From contig CM106586.1 in assembly GCA_048013815.1 (NCBI GenBank), positions 2,604,001 to 2,668,000 on the forward strand: 64,000 nucleotides of DNA, read 5' to 3'. The stretch is from Setoptus koraiensis. Its lineage: Eukaryota; Arthropoda. Positions 1-9,654 of this stretch are shown piece after piece. The position numbers and the translations under genes were made by a program. A model generated the notes under the pieces. It saw nothing but the letters and a program-made list of their open reading frames with translations. It did no database searches and was not told the DNA's origin. The number at the start of each line of letters is the position of its first letter. The first letter of the stretch is position 1.

Positions 1-260
1 CGAGAGATCTAGAGGTAAGTATTGAGTCATAATGAATCTATTTTTTTATTATTCTTTATATAGACAACCTTATATAATTGTTACTAATTTATCTATTTAT
101 TTAATATATTTACATCTTGATTTTTTAGGCTATGTCTAGAGTTTGTCTGAAGAGCAAACATTCATCTCCGTTACTTAGGAAGAACTTCAATCTTGTTAAA
201 AGGCACTCTAGTCTGGAGAACATGCGTAACTCCGGCCTAACCAGAGCTGTTCTGATGTAG
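1..260 (+). CDS. 3'-terminal exons of an unidentified gene (partial)
   Basis: The window opens inside a + strand gene. Bases 1-14 end in a strong donor (AGAG|GTAAGT). A 114-base AT-rich intron follows and ends in TTTTTTAG at 128. The last exon, 129-260, reads in phase 0 from the preceding one and encodes a basic, serine-rich tail that ends in the residues NSGLTRAVLM and a TAG stop. An AATAAA signal lies 75 bases after the stop. I do not recognise the protein from this 48-residue end, and the body of the gene lies to the left of the window. The splice signals, open frame and poly(A) signal together make the exon credible; its function is unknown. Confidence 0.55.
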
Positions 261-334
261 TCTTCACCTAAAATAGAACAAATCAGTCAATATTTCTAAG
301 GGTGATGATGCGAAATTATCCTAGGTGTGACCAC

Positions 335-356
335 AATAAAGATATCAAAATTTATT
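335..356. terminator. Two facing poly(A) signals between convergent genes
   Basis: AATAAA at 335-340 serves the + strand gene ending at 260. Its reverse complement TTTATT at 351-356 gives an AATAAA on the minus strand only 12 bases past the stop of the HMG-box gene at 368. The two transcripts should therefore overlap at their 3' ends. Confidence 0.55.
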
Positions 357-367
357 AGATATGCGCA

Positions 368-2455
368 TCAACAGCTAGTTTGTTGCTCAGTTTCTCTTTT
401 AAAAATGAATTGTCCACTTTGGACCCTCTTTGCTTGCTCTTCAGCCTTCAGATCTATCTTTTCCCGTTTCTTGGTAATAACTGTCTTATTGTAGTGATTC
501 TTTTGATCATCGCTCAACGAAGACCATTCAGCTGAAACCCTTTTCGAAATCTCACCGAAAGCATGGGCGTCTAAGAGATTTTCTGACTTGATTTGTTTTT
601 GCCTCTCTGAAAAAAATAGAGCATAGCCTGAATTCTTTTTTTGTTCGTCAACAGAATCCTTTGGCGCTTTTTTCCTTCTTGTGCCTACAGTCGTTCCTTG
701 ACCATTTGTGACCTTTTTCGGTGATTGCTTCTTCTGAGCTGGGGGCTTGTTTGGGTCTCGTTTGGCTCTTGTTCTTTTTTTAGGTGGTGCAGGTTGTGGT
801 GGTACAGTTACATGCGGTTGTGGTGCGTGAAGTGGTACCGACACATGCATTTGAGAATTTAGGACTTGTGGTTGCTGAGACATATGTGGTGGTGCCTGTT
901 GTGGTGGTCTAGTCATGAAGTTTTGTTGAGGTTGTTGATAATGCATAGAAACTTGACTCATTTGTGCCATAGGTTGATTTTGTTGTTGCATGGGTAGGTT
1001 GGGAACTTGAGACATGTGCCCATAAGGCATAGAATATCCCATTCCATCTCCCTGAGGTTGCATTGACATCTGAGATTGACTACCAGAGTATGAGTTACTG
1101 TTGTCGTACATATTACTGTTGACGTTGCTCTGGGTATGATGATTTGTATCGATATTTGGTTGTCCATGCAAAGGGTAGTATCCAGAACCATCATAGTTAT
1201 GTCCGTAGTAGTTATCATTACTTCCTTGAGTTGCCTGTTGCTGCGTAAAATGAGATTCGCTTGTAGATGGCCAGCCAGGATCAGAGCCTTGTAGAGTTCT
1301 ATCGTTGTTATTAATTCCAGATTTCTGTCCAATCATGAGTCTCGTTGGGGCTGCTTGTGCTGGAGAGCCAACAATATTATCTGGCATATTGGATCCGCTA
1401 GCACCATCATACGCAACGTAAGGATTAACTGAGCCAGGAAATGAAGACCTATTCTGGTTTTGTTGTAGATAATATAGATCAGGTTGTTGCTGATGCCAAC
1501 CAGACGGCTGTTGTGCCTGCTGTTGCATTGGCGTCATCTGAATTGGGGCCGCTCCTTGGCCTGGTGATGCAGTAGATAGATTGTTGGAGGGCGTCGTTGA
1601 ATGATTTTGCTGCATCATATGCATTGAGCCGGGATGACCGCTAGGGTGTTGTTGCTGTTGTATGTGTTGATGTGGTGACATTGTGGGGATCATTTGTTGA
1701 TCTGGTGTCATTTGATGCATTTCTTTGGAATTGTGAAATGAAGTTGGAGCCTGTTGTTGCATTGATGATCCCGATAGAGGTATATTGCTTCTATCCGGGG
1801 TATGAGACGTAGGTAGTTGGCCACGAGCTGTTTGGTGCGACAAGGGTGTTGCTGTTGGTGATTGTTTATGAAGGTTATGATGCTGTTGTTGCTGCTGTTG
1901 AAATCCTCTCTGGGTTGTTTGAGATAGTACTAAGGGTTGACCATGAGGCGTTTGTTGATTGTTCATAGGTGGGCTCCAATATTCTGAGGGTGGATATTGG
2001 CCATAGTGTTGCTGAGATTGCTGAGGGTGCTGCAGCTGATGCTGTTGTTGAAATTGTGTGTTTTGTTGTTGCTGCTGTGTCATTTGCGGTTGCGACGGAC
2101 TTGTTGTAGGACCTGGCATAGGCTGATAAAGGCTTGAGTTTCTCGGCATTTGATGTGGTGATTGTTGTTGTTGTTGTTGTTGCTGTTGTTGCATAGTTTG
2201 GTGCTGCGGTTGCCTTACAGGCATTGAATGGATTTGTCCGGATTGCATTGAGGGTTGCTGATGAGTGTCATTGTTTGGCATTCCTCCGATAACAGGATTA
2301 ATATTATTATTATTACCTGGCACACTATTATTATAATTCATATTATTTGCATGTGATGCTGGCTGTGTCGGTGGTAGAGCTTGCTGGTGCCACTGGCCCA
2401 TATTATTGGAGCCGGTACTGGTACCAGACCAATCGTACATGGGATCACCGCTCAT
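368..2455 (-). CDS. Glutamine-rich HMG-box protein, TOX-like
   Basis: This is a 695-residue nuclear protein, probably a chromatin-associated transcription factor. Residues 1 to about 555 are low-complexity and rich in Q, P, M, S and N, with several polyQ runs. A basic nuclear-localisation-type stretch (KKRTRAKRDPNKPP) follows near residue 563. A single HMG box lies near the C-terminus at about 613-680, with SGYALFFSERQ, FGEISKRV and EWSSLSDDQK. The box and the preceding basic DPN-P motif most resemble the TOX family; HMGXB4 is the main alternative. In TOX the box is central and the Q-rich part follows it, whereas here the order is reversed. The ATG at 2455 is preceded immediately by a good acceptor (CATTACAG|G), so a 5' exon, coding or untranslated, is likely upstream. 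The family is clear; the orthologue is not. Confidence 0.75.
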   Translation of the reverse strand: MSGDPMYDWSGTSTGSNNMGQWHQQALPPTQPASHANNMNYNNSVPGNNNNINPVIGGMPNNDTHQQPSMQSGQIHSMPVRQPQHQTMQQQQQQQQQQSPHQMPRNSSLYQPMPGPTTSPSQPQMTQQQQQNTQFQQQHQLQHPQQSQQHYGQYPPSEYWSPPMNNQQTPHGQPLVLSQTTQRGFQQQQQQHHNLHKQSPTATPLSHQTARGQLPTSHTPDRSNIPLSGSSMQQQAPTSFHNSKEMHQMTPDQQMIPTMSPHQHIQQQQHPSGHPGSMHMMQQNHSTTPSNNLSTASPGQGAAPIQMTPMQQQAQQPSGWHQQQPDLYYLQQNQNRSSFPGSVNPYVAYDGASGSNMPDNIVGSPAQAAPTRLMIGQKSGINNNDRTLQGSDPGWPSTSESHFTQQQATQGSNDNYYGHNYDGSGYYPLHGQPNIDTNHHTQSNVNSNMYDNSNSYSGSQSQMSMQPQGDGMGYSMPYGHMSQVPNLPMQQQNQPMAQMSQVSMHYQQPQQNFMTRPPQQAPPHMSQQPQVLNSQMHVSVPLHAPQPHVTVPPQPAPPKKRTRAKRDPNKPPAQKKQSPKKVTNGQGTTVGTRRKKAPKDSVDEQKKNSGYALFFSERQKQIKSENLLDAHAFGEISKRVSAEWSSLSDDQKNHYNKTVITKKREKIDLKAEEQAKRVQSGQFIFKRETEQQTSC

Positions 2456-3022
2456 CCTGTAATGAGTGATATAATTAAATTAATGATTTTCTATTCGTTG
2501 TGTCAGAGATTGAGAGGAGATTGTCGAAAATGTATATTGTCTCTTGTTAAAATTTGTTGGCAAATCGTTACTAAAATGATAATGATGAATGCAATATTCT
2601 GGGCTAGTTAATATTACAACCATCGGATCGATATATTAAATGGACTAGAGCAAGAAAGAGGGCGACCAGCTCTACCAAAATAGCAGTTCCTATCGATTTT
2701 TGTTGTGCAAATTTGTTGTTAAAGCCTTGTTTTGTTATGTCGCTTCTTTTGTCTCAATTAAATAATCTGGTATTTGAAACCAACAATTGTTGTCGCTGCT
2801 GCCGTTGTTGTCCGTTCCTGTACATCAATTGGCTGTAGTAGACTCCATTTAGTTCATTGGTATTTGATAAGTTTGTTGATTGGGCCTGAACTAGATAAGA
2901 TAATCTCCCTTGTTCGTTGATGGGTCTCCTCTGTTGCATAGCCGTTCATCTGTACAATCACTGTTGTAGTATATCTTTGATCCAATGAGAAAATATATAT
3001 ATGGATATAAATTGAATTTGTG

Positions 3023-3023
<1 letters not shown>

Positions 3024-3109
<86 letters not shown>
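3024..3109. repeat. (TG)n microsatellite, about 43 units
   Basis: An uninterrupted TG/CA dinucleotide tract of 86 bases. It creates long His-Thr and Val-Cys open frames on both strands that are not genes. Confidence 0.95.
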
Positions 3110-3110
<1 letters not shown>

Positions 3111-3634
3111 CGTTTTTGTACTATATAGAGAGGCGCATAACCACAGTGTATGAATTCGTGTATGTGTGTACAATTTTATGTGTAGTGCTTGTGTACTTCT
3201 CTGCGTCTTGCTGCACCATGTAGAATGGATTTGTTCAGTTGAAATTCGTTGTCGTCATTCATCTATCGAACTGTCTTAGGAATACACAATTCTTCGTCTC
3301 CAAAGACACACTCAAGAAGGATTTTGCTCGCAGAAGATCTGCACACAAATCTAACATGGATGTATAGTACAGTTTAGTTGACTGAAAAAGTTGTTTTGTG
3401 CGATGATATCACAACAACAACAGCTACAGCGGCAGTAGCAGTGAAAATTCGAATATCCAAGACCTGCCTCGCAACTTGCAAGTCAGTTCATGGTTCTACA
3501 GTATTGTGTGCGCCTTCTCCAATGCACTCATATTCTCGGGTTTATAAAAAAATACGCCAGAGGCTTGAATTTGCTCAACTTGGCTCACTCGCGAAACTCA
3601 CACAAACACACTGTCCACAAACACTTACTCCGGC

Positions 3635-3715
3635 GCACACTCACACACACACACACACTCACACACACACACGCACACACACACACTCACACACACACAC
3701 ACACACACGCACATA
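3635..3715. repeat. Interrupted (CA)n microsatellite
   Basis: A CA-dinucleotide tract with a few CTCA and CGCA interruptions, which suggests an older repeat than the pure tract at 3024-3109. Confidence 0.9.
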
Positions 3716-4118
3716 CAAAATTCGAATCTAGCGAGAGAACTCTCTGGCGGAGAGGGTAGAATCATTCTACTAGAATGTGTGTGTGCTGCGCAATTGCGCG
3801 ATAGTCAGTTCACCATTCGCCTGGTTGTTGGTCGTTGCTGGTCAACTTAAATATATAAGCAGTCACACACATACAAGAAAGGTGATAACTGGATGCACCA
3901 CAATGCCTCATGGTCTCATGGTCTATAGAACTCTCTGCTCCACTTGCAGGCGCACTTGTAACACACTCGACATGGCATCCACTGTGCCTTAGACAAACGT
4001 GCCTTTGTCTGTTTGCCAGTTCGCTAGTCTCTGTGCCGACGTTGCAGACCCCCCTCCCCACTCACCCATCAACCGAACGGGGCGAGTAGACTGGGGGACG
4101 GGGACAGGAGTGGCGTTG

Positions 4119-4144
4119 GTGTGTGTGTGTGTGTGGGGGGGGGG
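4119..4144. repeat. (GT)n tract running into a G homopolymer
   Basis: About eight GT units pass directly into a run of ten or more G. It sits in a locally GC-rich patch, with G runs also at 4091-4103, unlike the AT-rich surroundings. Confidence 0.9.
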
Positions 4145-6234
4145 CGCTTAGAGCAGGGTGCCGTCCCGAAATAGAACTGCACTTTCAGTCGGCAGACTAA
4201 TAGCAGTTCAGTTTGTGACTGGTTTGGGTGCATATAGAGAGTTAGCTCAATAGCGATGCCAACATTAATTAATTGTTGTGCACACAAACACAACAACAAG
4301 AAATGCTATGTTCGTTCGTTGATTAATTGTTCGATCCATGTTGCCCTCGCAAGAAGTCTGTCCTTATCTCTCCAAGACTGAATAGAGCGAAAAATTAAAT
4401 GACGATGATGACGTTAAATTGGCAAACTAGATAAATGAGATCTCGGTCATTTCGAGTCACTCAGCTTCAATGTTCACTTTGGACAAGATACTTCTGGGCC
4501 CTTGATTGTTTGGTGGGGCCGACGCCGACCAGCCTGAGACAGGACAAGTAGGCTGCTTCTTCCGTGTAAACTTCTTATCAAGAGAGGCCACAAAACAATC
4601 AAACAAAGGTGCTTCCATTACTGATGTTATTGATTGATTTGTACACAATAATTATATGTTAATTGCATCTTCATTTCAAGCAAGTGAGGCTCCTTATTGC
4701 CACACTCCACCGATAGCAGTAGGCGTGCTCTATATGTACTTATTTTTTGACCAAATCTGTTCGTAGAATTGCACAAGTTAGTCTAGTTCATTGTCTCTTT
4801 TTCAGACATCAATGTTAGCTGGTAATGATGGTCAAATGTCTGATAGCGTTGTTATGGAATTTATTCAAAGAATGTTTAGCGAGGGAGTAGCTTCGTTTGG
4901 AGAGAGGGATAAAAAAGAGACTCGATCAGTGGCTTGGTGGCTCGATTAGATACCAATGCGCAATGGTACCAACTGAAATTCTGGTAATTGATTTGCTTGC
5001 TAGATTCGATTATGTTTGATTTGGCAACTATTTATAGGCCTTGCTAATGCAGCATTTGTGAGAATCGCGCACTAGGAATGTTATGCAAGAAATGGCACAA
5101 CGAAAGAATTAGTATCAATGAGGCGCAAGAATATCGAGCTGCATAATATTGTGAACATCTTCTCCCTTATTTTTACATGTACTGTGTGCAGTGATCGAAA
5201 AGAGATCTAAATGGATACAAGCAAGCTAGAATGAGCACGGTGGAAATAGGCTGCTATCATGAACAATACTAGACGATAATAGCGTCAAATACTCTATACT
5301 GCTGAGCTCATTCGTTGATAGATTAAAATGAGAACCTAAGAATCTTTAATTGGAAATGATTTTGAGTGTAAAATGAAAAGTTCGGCGTTCAACGATCTAG
5401 CGGCTTGCCAAATCAAGTTGCAAGGACCCAGTCTTGTATAGGACTGTCATTTATAGTCCACTTTACCTCCTATAACTATTTTCTCGCAAGATGTCCGCAC
5501 CTAGACTACAGCCGGATGCATGTAAGCTTAGATGGACAGCAAATAAAAATGTTCTCCTGCAAAAATGACAATAGAGAATGAGTTCTTCAACCGGAACTCA
5601 ATCAAGTATTCTAAGAGACTCGGCGAATTTTCCTCTAAATTAGGCATGTTCGTAGATCGATCCAACGTGCAGATGTTACTCTTGATTTAACCAGGGCAAT
5701 TTCTGCGAAAAAAACCGTCCACTTTTGATGGCTGGAAGCATCAATAGTGTGAGCGAGCAAAAGATGCCAGATTATCCAATCCTATCGATTTTGTGTGATA
5801 TTCTCTTCACTCTCTCACTCAACGGAGAATAAAAATGACTACTTTGGAATATCAACATCCGATTGAAGAAACGAGAACGGAGCTTGCTTCTTTCTACATT
5901 TACTCGGGTGTAAAATTGCAAGTCAAAAGCATCAGAAGTTTAGTTCAAGTCGAAATAGAGAGTCTGCGAGAATAAATCCGATAGCTCGCGCTCGTAGGAG
6001 AACAGCACTCGTCATGAGCAAACACTTCACATGTGCTTCATCAGCTGGTCACCGTATAAACTTTAGAGTCTAATGCGAACGATAGAAAACGTGTTTGAAT
6101 GATAAAGCGGATCATTCTCATCAGATCCCGTCATGATTCTTTATTTATTGGATTATTTGTCGCCAAACAAATCTATCATTTATCATTAAAAAATATAATA
6201 CTGTATTCAACCATCTTAAAATACTCTCTAAACA

Positions 6235-6942
6235 ATGGCATTGAGTCCTGTTGAATCGCCTATATCTAAACCGTATTACGACTCTTGCTACCACAAAGAC
6301 AACTCGGACAATGCAAAGTATGTAACAAGGATCATAGATGATTTTCCCACTCCATCAGAACGTTACTATGACATTCGTGTCTATCCTGCCACCCGGCGAA
6401 GCTTCTTTGGAACTATCGGAGATCAATGCATACTGTTCCATTCCAATAGAATATGCGTTGTAACTATAGCTCCTACACATCCGATAATTGCCGAGGATAA
6501 ACAAATCACTGAGATAAATTATCAATTTGAGGGCTATGAAAAGATTGATCGTCTGTCAAATAATCCACAAGGTAAAAGGAAGAAGGGAGGCCAGAAATTA
6601 TCCAAAAATGCACCCATTTGTTCTATCAGTTGCAGCGATGGCAGTAAATATGTAATATGTGCCTGTTTAGGCTCAAAACTAATTGAAATCAACTCACAAT
6701 TACATGAGGACTATGACCTCATCAAACAAAAACCGCTTAGTGAGGGCTACATAGCAATATTATTACCAAATGATTGGAATAGGCTGAATGAGCTTCGTCA
6801 CACATTGCCTAAACTTTGTGATTATGATCCGGAGACCTGCAAAAAAGAAAGGCCGGACCTCCCCGAAATTCGTTCGGAGGAAGGACATCAGCAACAAATG
6901 AGCGTCTCCGAGACAGAACTCACGTGTACGAAGTCTGGTTGA
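6235..6942 (+). CDS. Abitram: ABITRAM (FAM206A / Simiate) homologue
   Basis: This is a 235-residue single-exon protein. The core from about residue 62 to 180 matches human ABITRAM/FAM206A closely: GDQCILFHSNRICVVT aligns with the conserved CILxHSNRICVIT block, and CSDGSKYVICAC and PLSEGYIAILLP match the later conserved blocks. The family has a lipoyl-carrier (H-protein)-like beta fold. The mammalian protein (Simiate) is a nuclear and cytoplasmic factor reported to bind actin and modulate transcription and dendrite growth. The N-terminal 60 residues are longer than in human, and the C-terminal 35 residues are polar and unconserved. The ATG is the first in frame, and an AATAAA signal lies at 6969-6974. 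Identity is confident; the role is taken from the family. Confidence 0.9.
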   Translation: MALSPVESPISKPYYDSCYHKDNSDNAKYVTRIIDDFPTPSERYYDIRVYPATRRSFFGTIGDQCILFHSNRICVVTIAPTHPIIAEDKQITEINYQFEGYEKIDRLSNNPQGKRKKGGQKLSKNAPICSISCSDGSKYVICACLGSKLIEINSQLHEDYDLIKQKPLSEGYIAILLPNDWNRLNELRHTLPKLCDYDPETCKKERPDLPEIRSEEGHQQQMSVSETELTCTKSG

Positions 6943-8905
6943 ACTACCAGTACAATATTTGAGCATCAAATAAAAAATTCACTATTCTGGGGCTCGTAGT
7001 GTCGATCAAGATGTTATAATTTCTTGTTTTTCTAAGATCGATCGAGGCTGATTTCTTTCAGCCATGTCAGCGAGCTTGTAACGTGATGATAGTCACAGAA
7101 GTCTCAGTTTAATGAATACAGTGTATTAAAACAATAGATCTCTTAGTTTAGTTAGTTCTTATTTTAGTTTTAGGTTGGTCTTGTGTATGATATAAGATAG
7201 TCAACAAATGGAGATCGGTATTCTTCCAGAACCTCAGTCGTGATTTATGGGATGAGGCCTATCAGTATAAGATAGGCCGGTGGCATTTCCGCCAGTCATT
7301 TATGCAATTCAAATCAGAACCTAGTATCACAGAAGAAAGATTTGCTGATTAGATTGAACTAGCGCAAATACTGATCCTTTCTTTTGCTCTAAGTTTGCTA
7401 CAAGCAGTCACCATCCGTAATACCGACTCTAAATTTGGCTACCACGAACGAGTCGATTTATTATTATGTAGTGTATCGCGCGACATTCAGGTTGTCCTGA
7501 ATAGAATCAATACCCAGAATGGATCTATAAAAAAGCAAAAATTACGACCAACAACGATTAAGATGGAATATACAATAATGACACCACTGATAGTTTGTCC
7601 TGACCGTCATCATCATGGTCAGATGAAAGACAGCAGTTATCAAAGGGTGGACAACAAAAGAAACAACGACACCAGCAGCTGCAACACTGACAACATCCAA
7701 TTTAACTGATGGGGCCCGTCAAATACGTCACCTCTCAGTGAAAGACAGCAACCGAAATCCAACGGTTTCGTTCAGTCAACATTGACACCCTTGCTGTTTG
7801 ATACAGCAAGAGTGTCAGAATAGATGTTGTTACAGTAATTGAGTATAGAAACTTGTTTATTTCCAATGATTAACTGCGAGTTATGATTTTGGGTTCTTCA
7901 GCATCCATTTGTTTGGCTACTGGACAAACAACATTTCAATAATCCCCATATTTGACGGACACAGCAAATGAACAACATTACAACAAATGATTGGTTGAAC
8001 AATAATTAGGATTAGTCGCTCGCTTGTCACAGATCTTGTCCTTTGTGTCCGCTATTGTTCATGCGATTTTTCACTAGTTAGCTCGATAAACATTCACTTA
8101 CATCACGCATCTACCGTTCAACAATCAAAACCAATTTTGACTGGTGCAATTTTATCTCATTGAAGGTTCATCTAAAATTTCTGCAATGTGTCAACAGCAT
8201 TCTAAAAATTCAACTTTTTCAAAACTTTAATGGCTAACAAAGGGAATATTTTCGACACATTAACACTTTCACTAACTCTACCTCTACCTCTGTGGCACAA
8301 CCCGAACAAAAGCTGTGGGACCAACTGTACCAGTCAGTACAGTTGCTGTCAACCACCTTGTGCGACTGTGATGTAACTGTACATCCGTTTCAAGTTTGCA
8401 CTGCTCAACCCTCAAACAATTGGTATTTCATTCACTCGGTTTGACAGTTCAAGTAGCAGTTACGATGCCATTGGTCAAGTTAATGAGCCGCATACAATAT
8501 AACTTTTGTGTATCACTAATGTTGTTGCATCATTGTCTATTATTGGTGACTATCTTTTTGCTTAAAATCAAAGTTGCTGTTTAGTCATGGTCACTGACTA
8601 GCGACATTGATCTCTGATTATAACTAAACTTTGGTTCGCTTGCATCGATGTGAAACATAATTATATGAGCATGCACAAGAGATTTTTCAGTTTCGCGATA
8701 TTCGTTCGCTCGAGTTAATCATTATGCCACCATCATAGTCAGAATAAATGTAAATTGTAGCACTAAATAGTATCTTCAAAAATAAGACACAGAGAATATC
8801 AGCACCACAAAATAAATTGCAACTCTTTTATACGAACATCAGACAATATACAAGCAAATATTATACAATCGTTATATATTCACGTTATATATTCACGTGT
8901 AGACA
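6943..8905. other. Intergenic region without a recognised gene
   Basis: The 3' flank of ABITRAM carries AATAAA at 6969-6974, close to the stop. The rest, up to the small six-cysteine gene, is ordinary AT-rich sequence. Open frames here (for example 7395-7709) lack an ATG at the start or any family resemblance. The last 30 bases hold a short direct repeat of the motif CGTTATATATTCACGT. Confidence 0.4.
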
Positions 8906-9654
8906 ATGATCAAGATGCGACTGATATACGGTAATAAGAATCGTGCTAGGCTGTACAGCATTGTATCACCAGGTCTGATTGCACTGCTTATATTGGTCAG
9001 TTTTTTTACTATAATTCAACTATTGCAACACGACCACAAGGCTCTAATGGTCGAATCGACATTTCTGACACCTGTAAGTATCATTTTTTTTATTGATTGC
9101 TCATTATTGTTTATGTAACGCAGTGAATGAGAGTTTTAGCTGATGACATGTTTGGTAATTTTATATGTGTATAAGTTTTGATTCCATCATATTAATTCTC
9201 ATCAATTATGTTATGTTAATTATGTTTGCCGCTTACTAATCTGCTTATAGAAGACCCGTGTTTGCTTCAATTCGATGTCAGGCTCCTTTCAATCAGAGTG
9301 TGTTTGGTGCGATTCCCGCTACTATACCAGTACTGTAAGTAACTCTTCTTTTCTGTTTGAAGCTCGCAACTCTCTCAACTTTTCATATAACAACATTCTA
9401 ATACTGAAATCTCAAACTTTCAAAAAACTCGTGGAAAAACTACCCCAAAACGTTCAATCCGTGTGATCTATGATGATTAGATAACAACTTGCACCGGCCA
9501 ATCTACTCTAGCGCCGAACATAACACAGGCTCAGGCATTTTGTATTGCCTCCGCTTGCTTACAGGTACATGTTAAACAAAGAGAAAATAATCTCCTATAC
9601 CCTATGGGACACACAGAATCGTTGTCCAGATTCGTCGAGTCCACATACAAATAA
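8906..9654 (+). CDS. Small three-exon type II membrane or secreted six-cysteine protein
   Basis: I do not recognise this protein. Exon 1 (8906-9073) ends CCT|GTAAGT, exon 2 (9251-9334) lies between ..TTATAG and ACT|GTAAGT, and exon 3 (9481-9654) follows GATTAG. All junctions are phase 0 and give an open frame of 141 residues. Residues about 18-41 form one hydrophobic helix after a basic N-terminus (NKNRARLYSIV), so it is a signal anchor or uncleaved signal peptide. The exposed part holds six cysteines spaced C-x11-C-x2-C-x11-C-x16-C-x4-C, which looks like a disulfide-bonded domain. All six lie in exons 2 and 3, and the spacing is coherent only after splicing. One N-glycosylation sequon (NIT) is present. 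The stop overlaps a poly(A) signal (AAATAAAG). The exon 3 acceptor has a weak pyrimidine tract, which is the main doubt. Confidence 0.55.

Larger units (their letters stand above)
2456..6234. other. Microsatellite-rich intergenic region
   Basis: This 3.8-kb stretch lies between the divergent HMG-box and ABITRAM genes. I see no convincing gene. It should hold both promoters and the 5' exon of the HMG-box gene. A 61-residue Q-rich minus frame at 2754-2939 could be part of that exon, but I found no convincing donor. It also holds the long GT and CA tracts listed separately and a short acceptor-led open frame at 4806-4949. Confidence 0.5.

Noticed and set aside
2958-3223. Open frames of His-Thr and Val-Cys repeats on both strands
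   Set aside because: They are translations of the (TG)n microsatellite and have no independent coding evidence.
3378-3759. 117- and 89-codon frames with poly-His/Thr ends
   Set aside because: Their length comes from the CA repeat; the non-repeat parts look random.
7395-7709. 104-codon frame downstream of ABITRAM
   Set aside because: It lacks an ATG start, is rich in stops in close alternatives, and resembles no protein; it lies well past the ABITRAM poly(A) signal.
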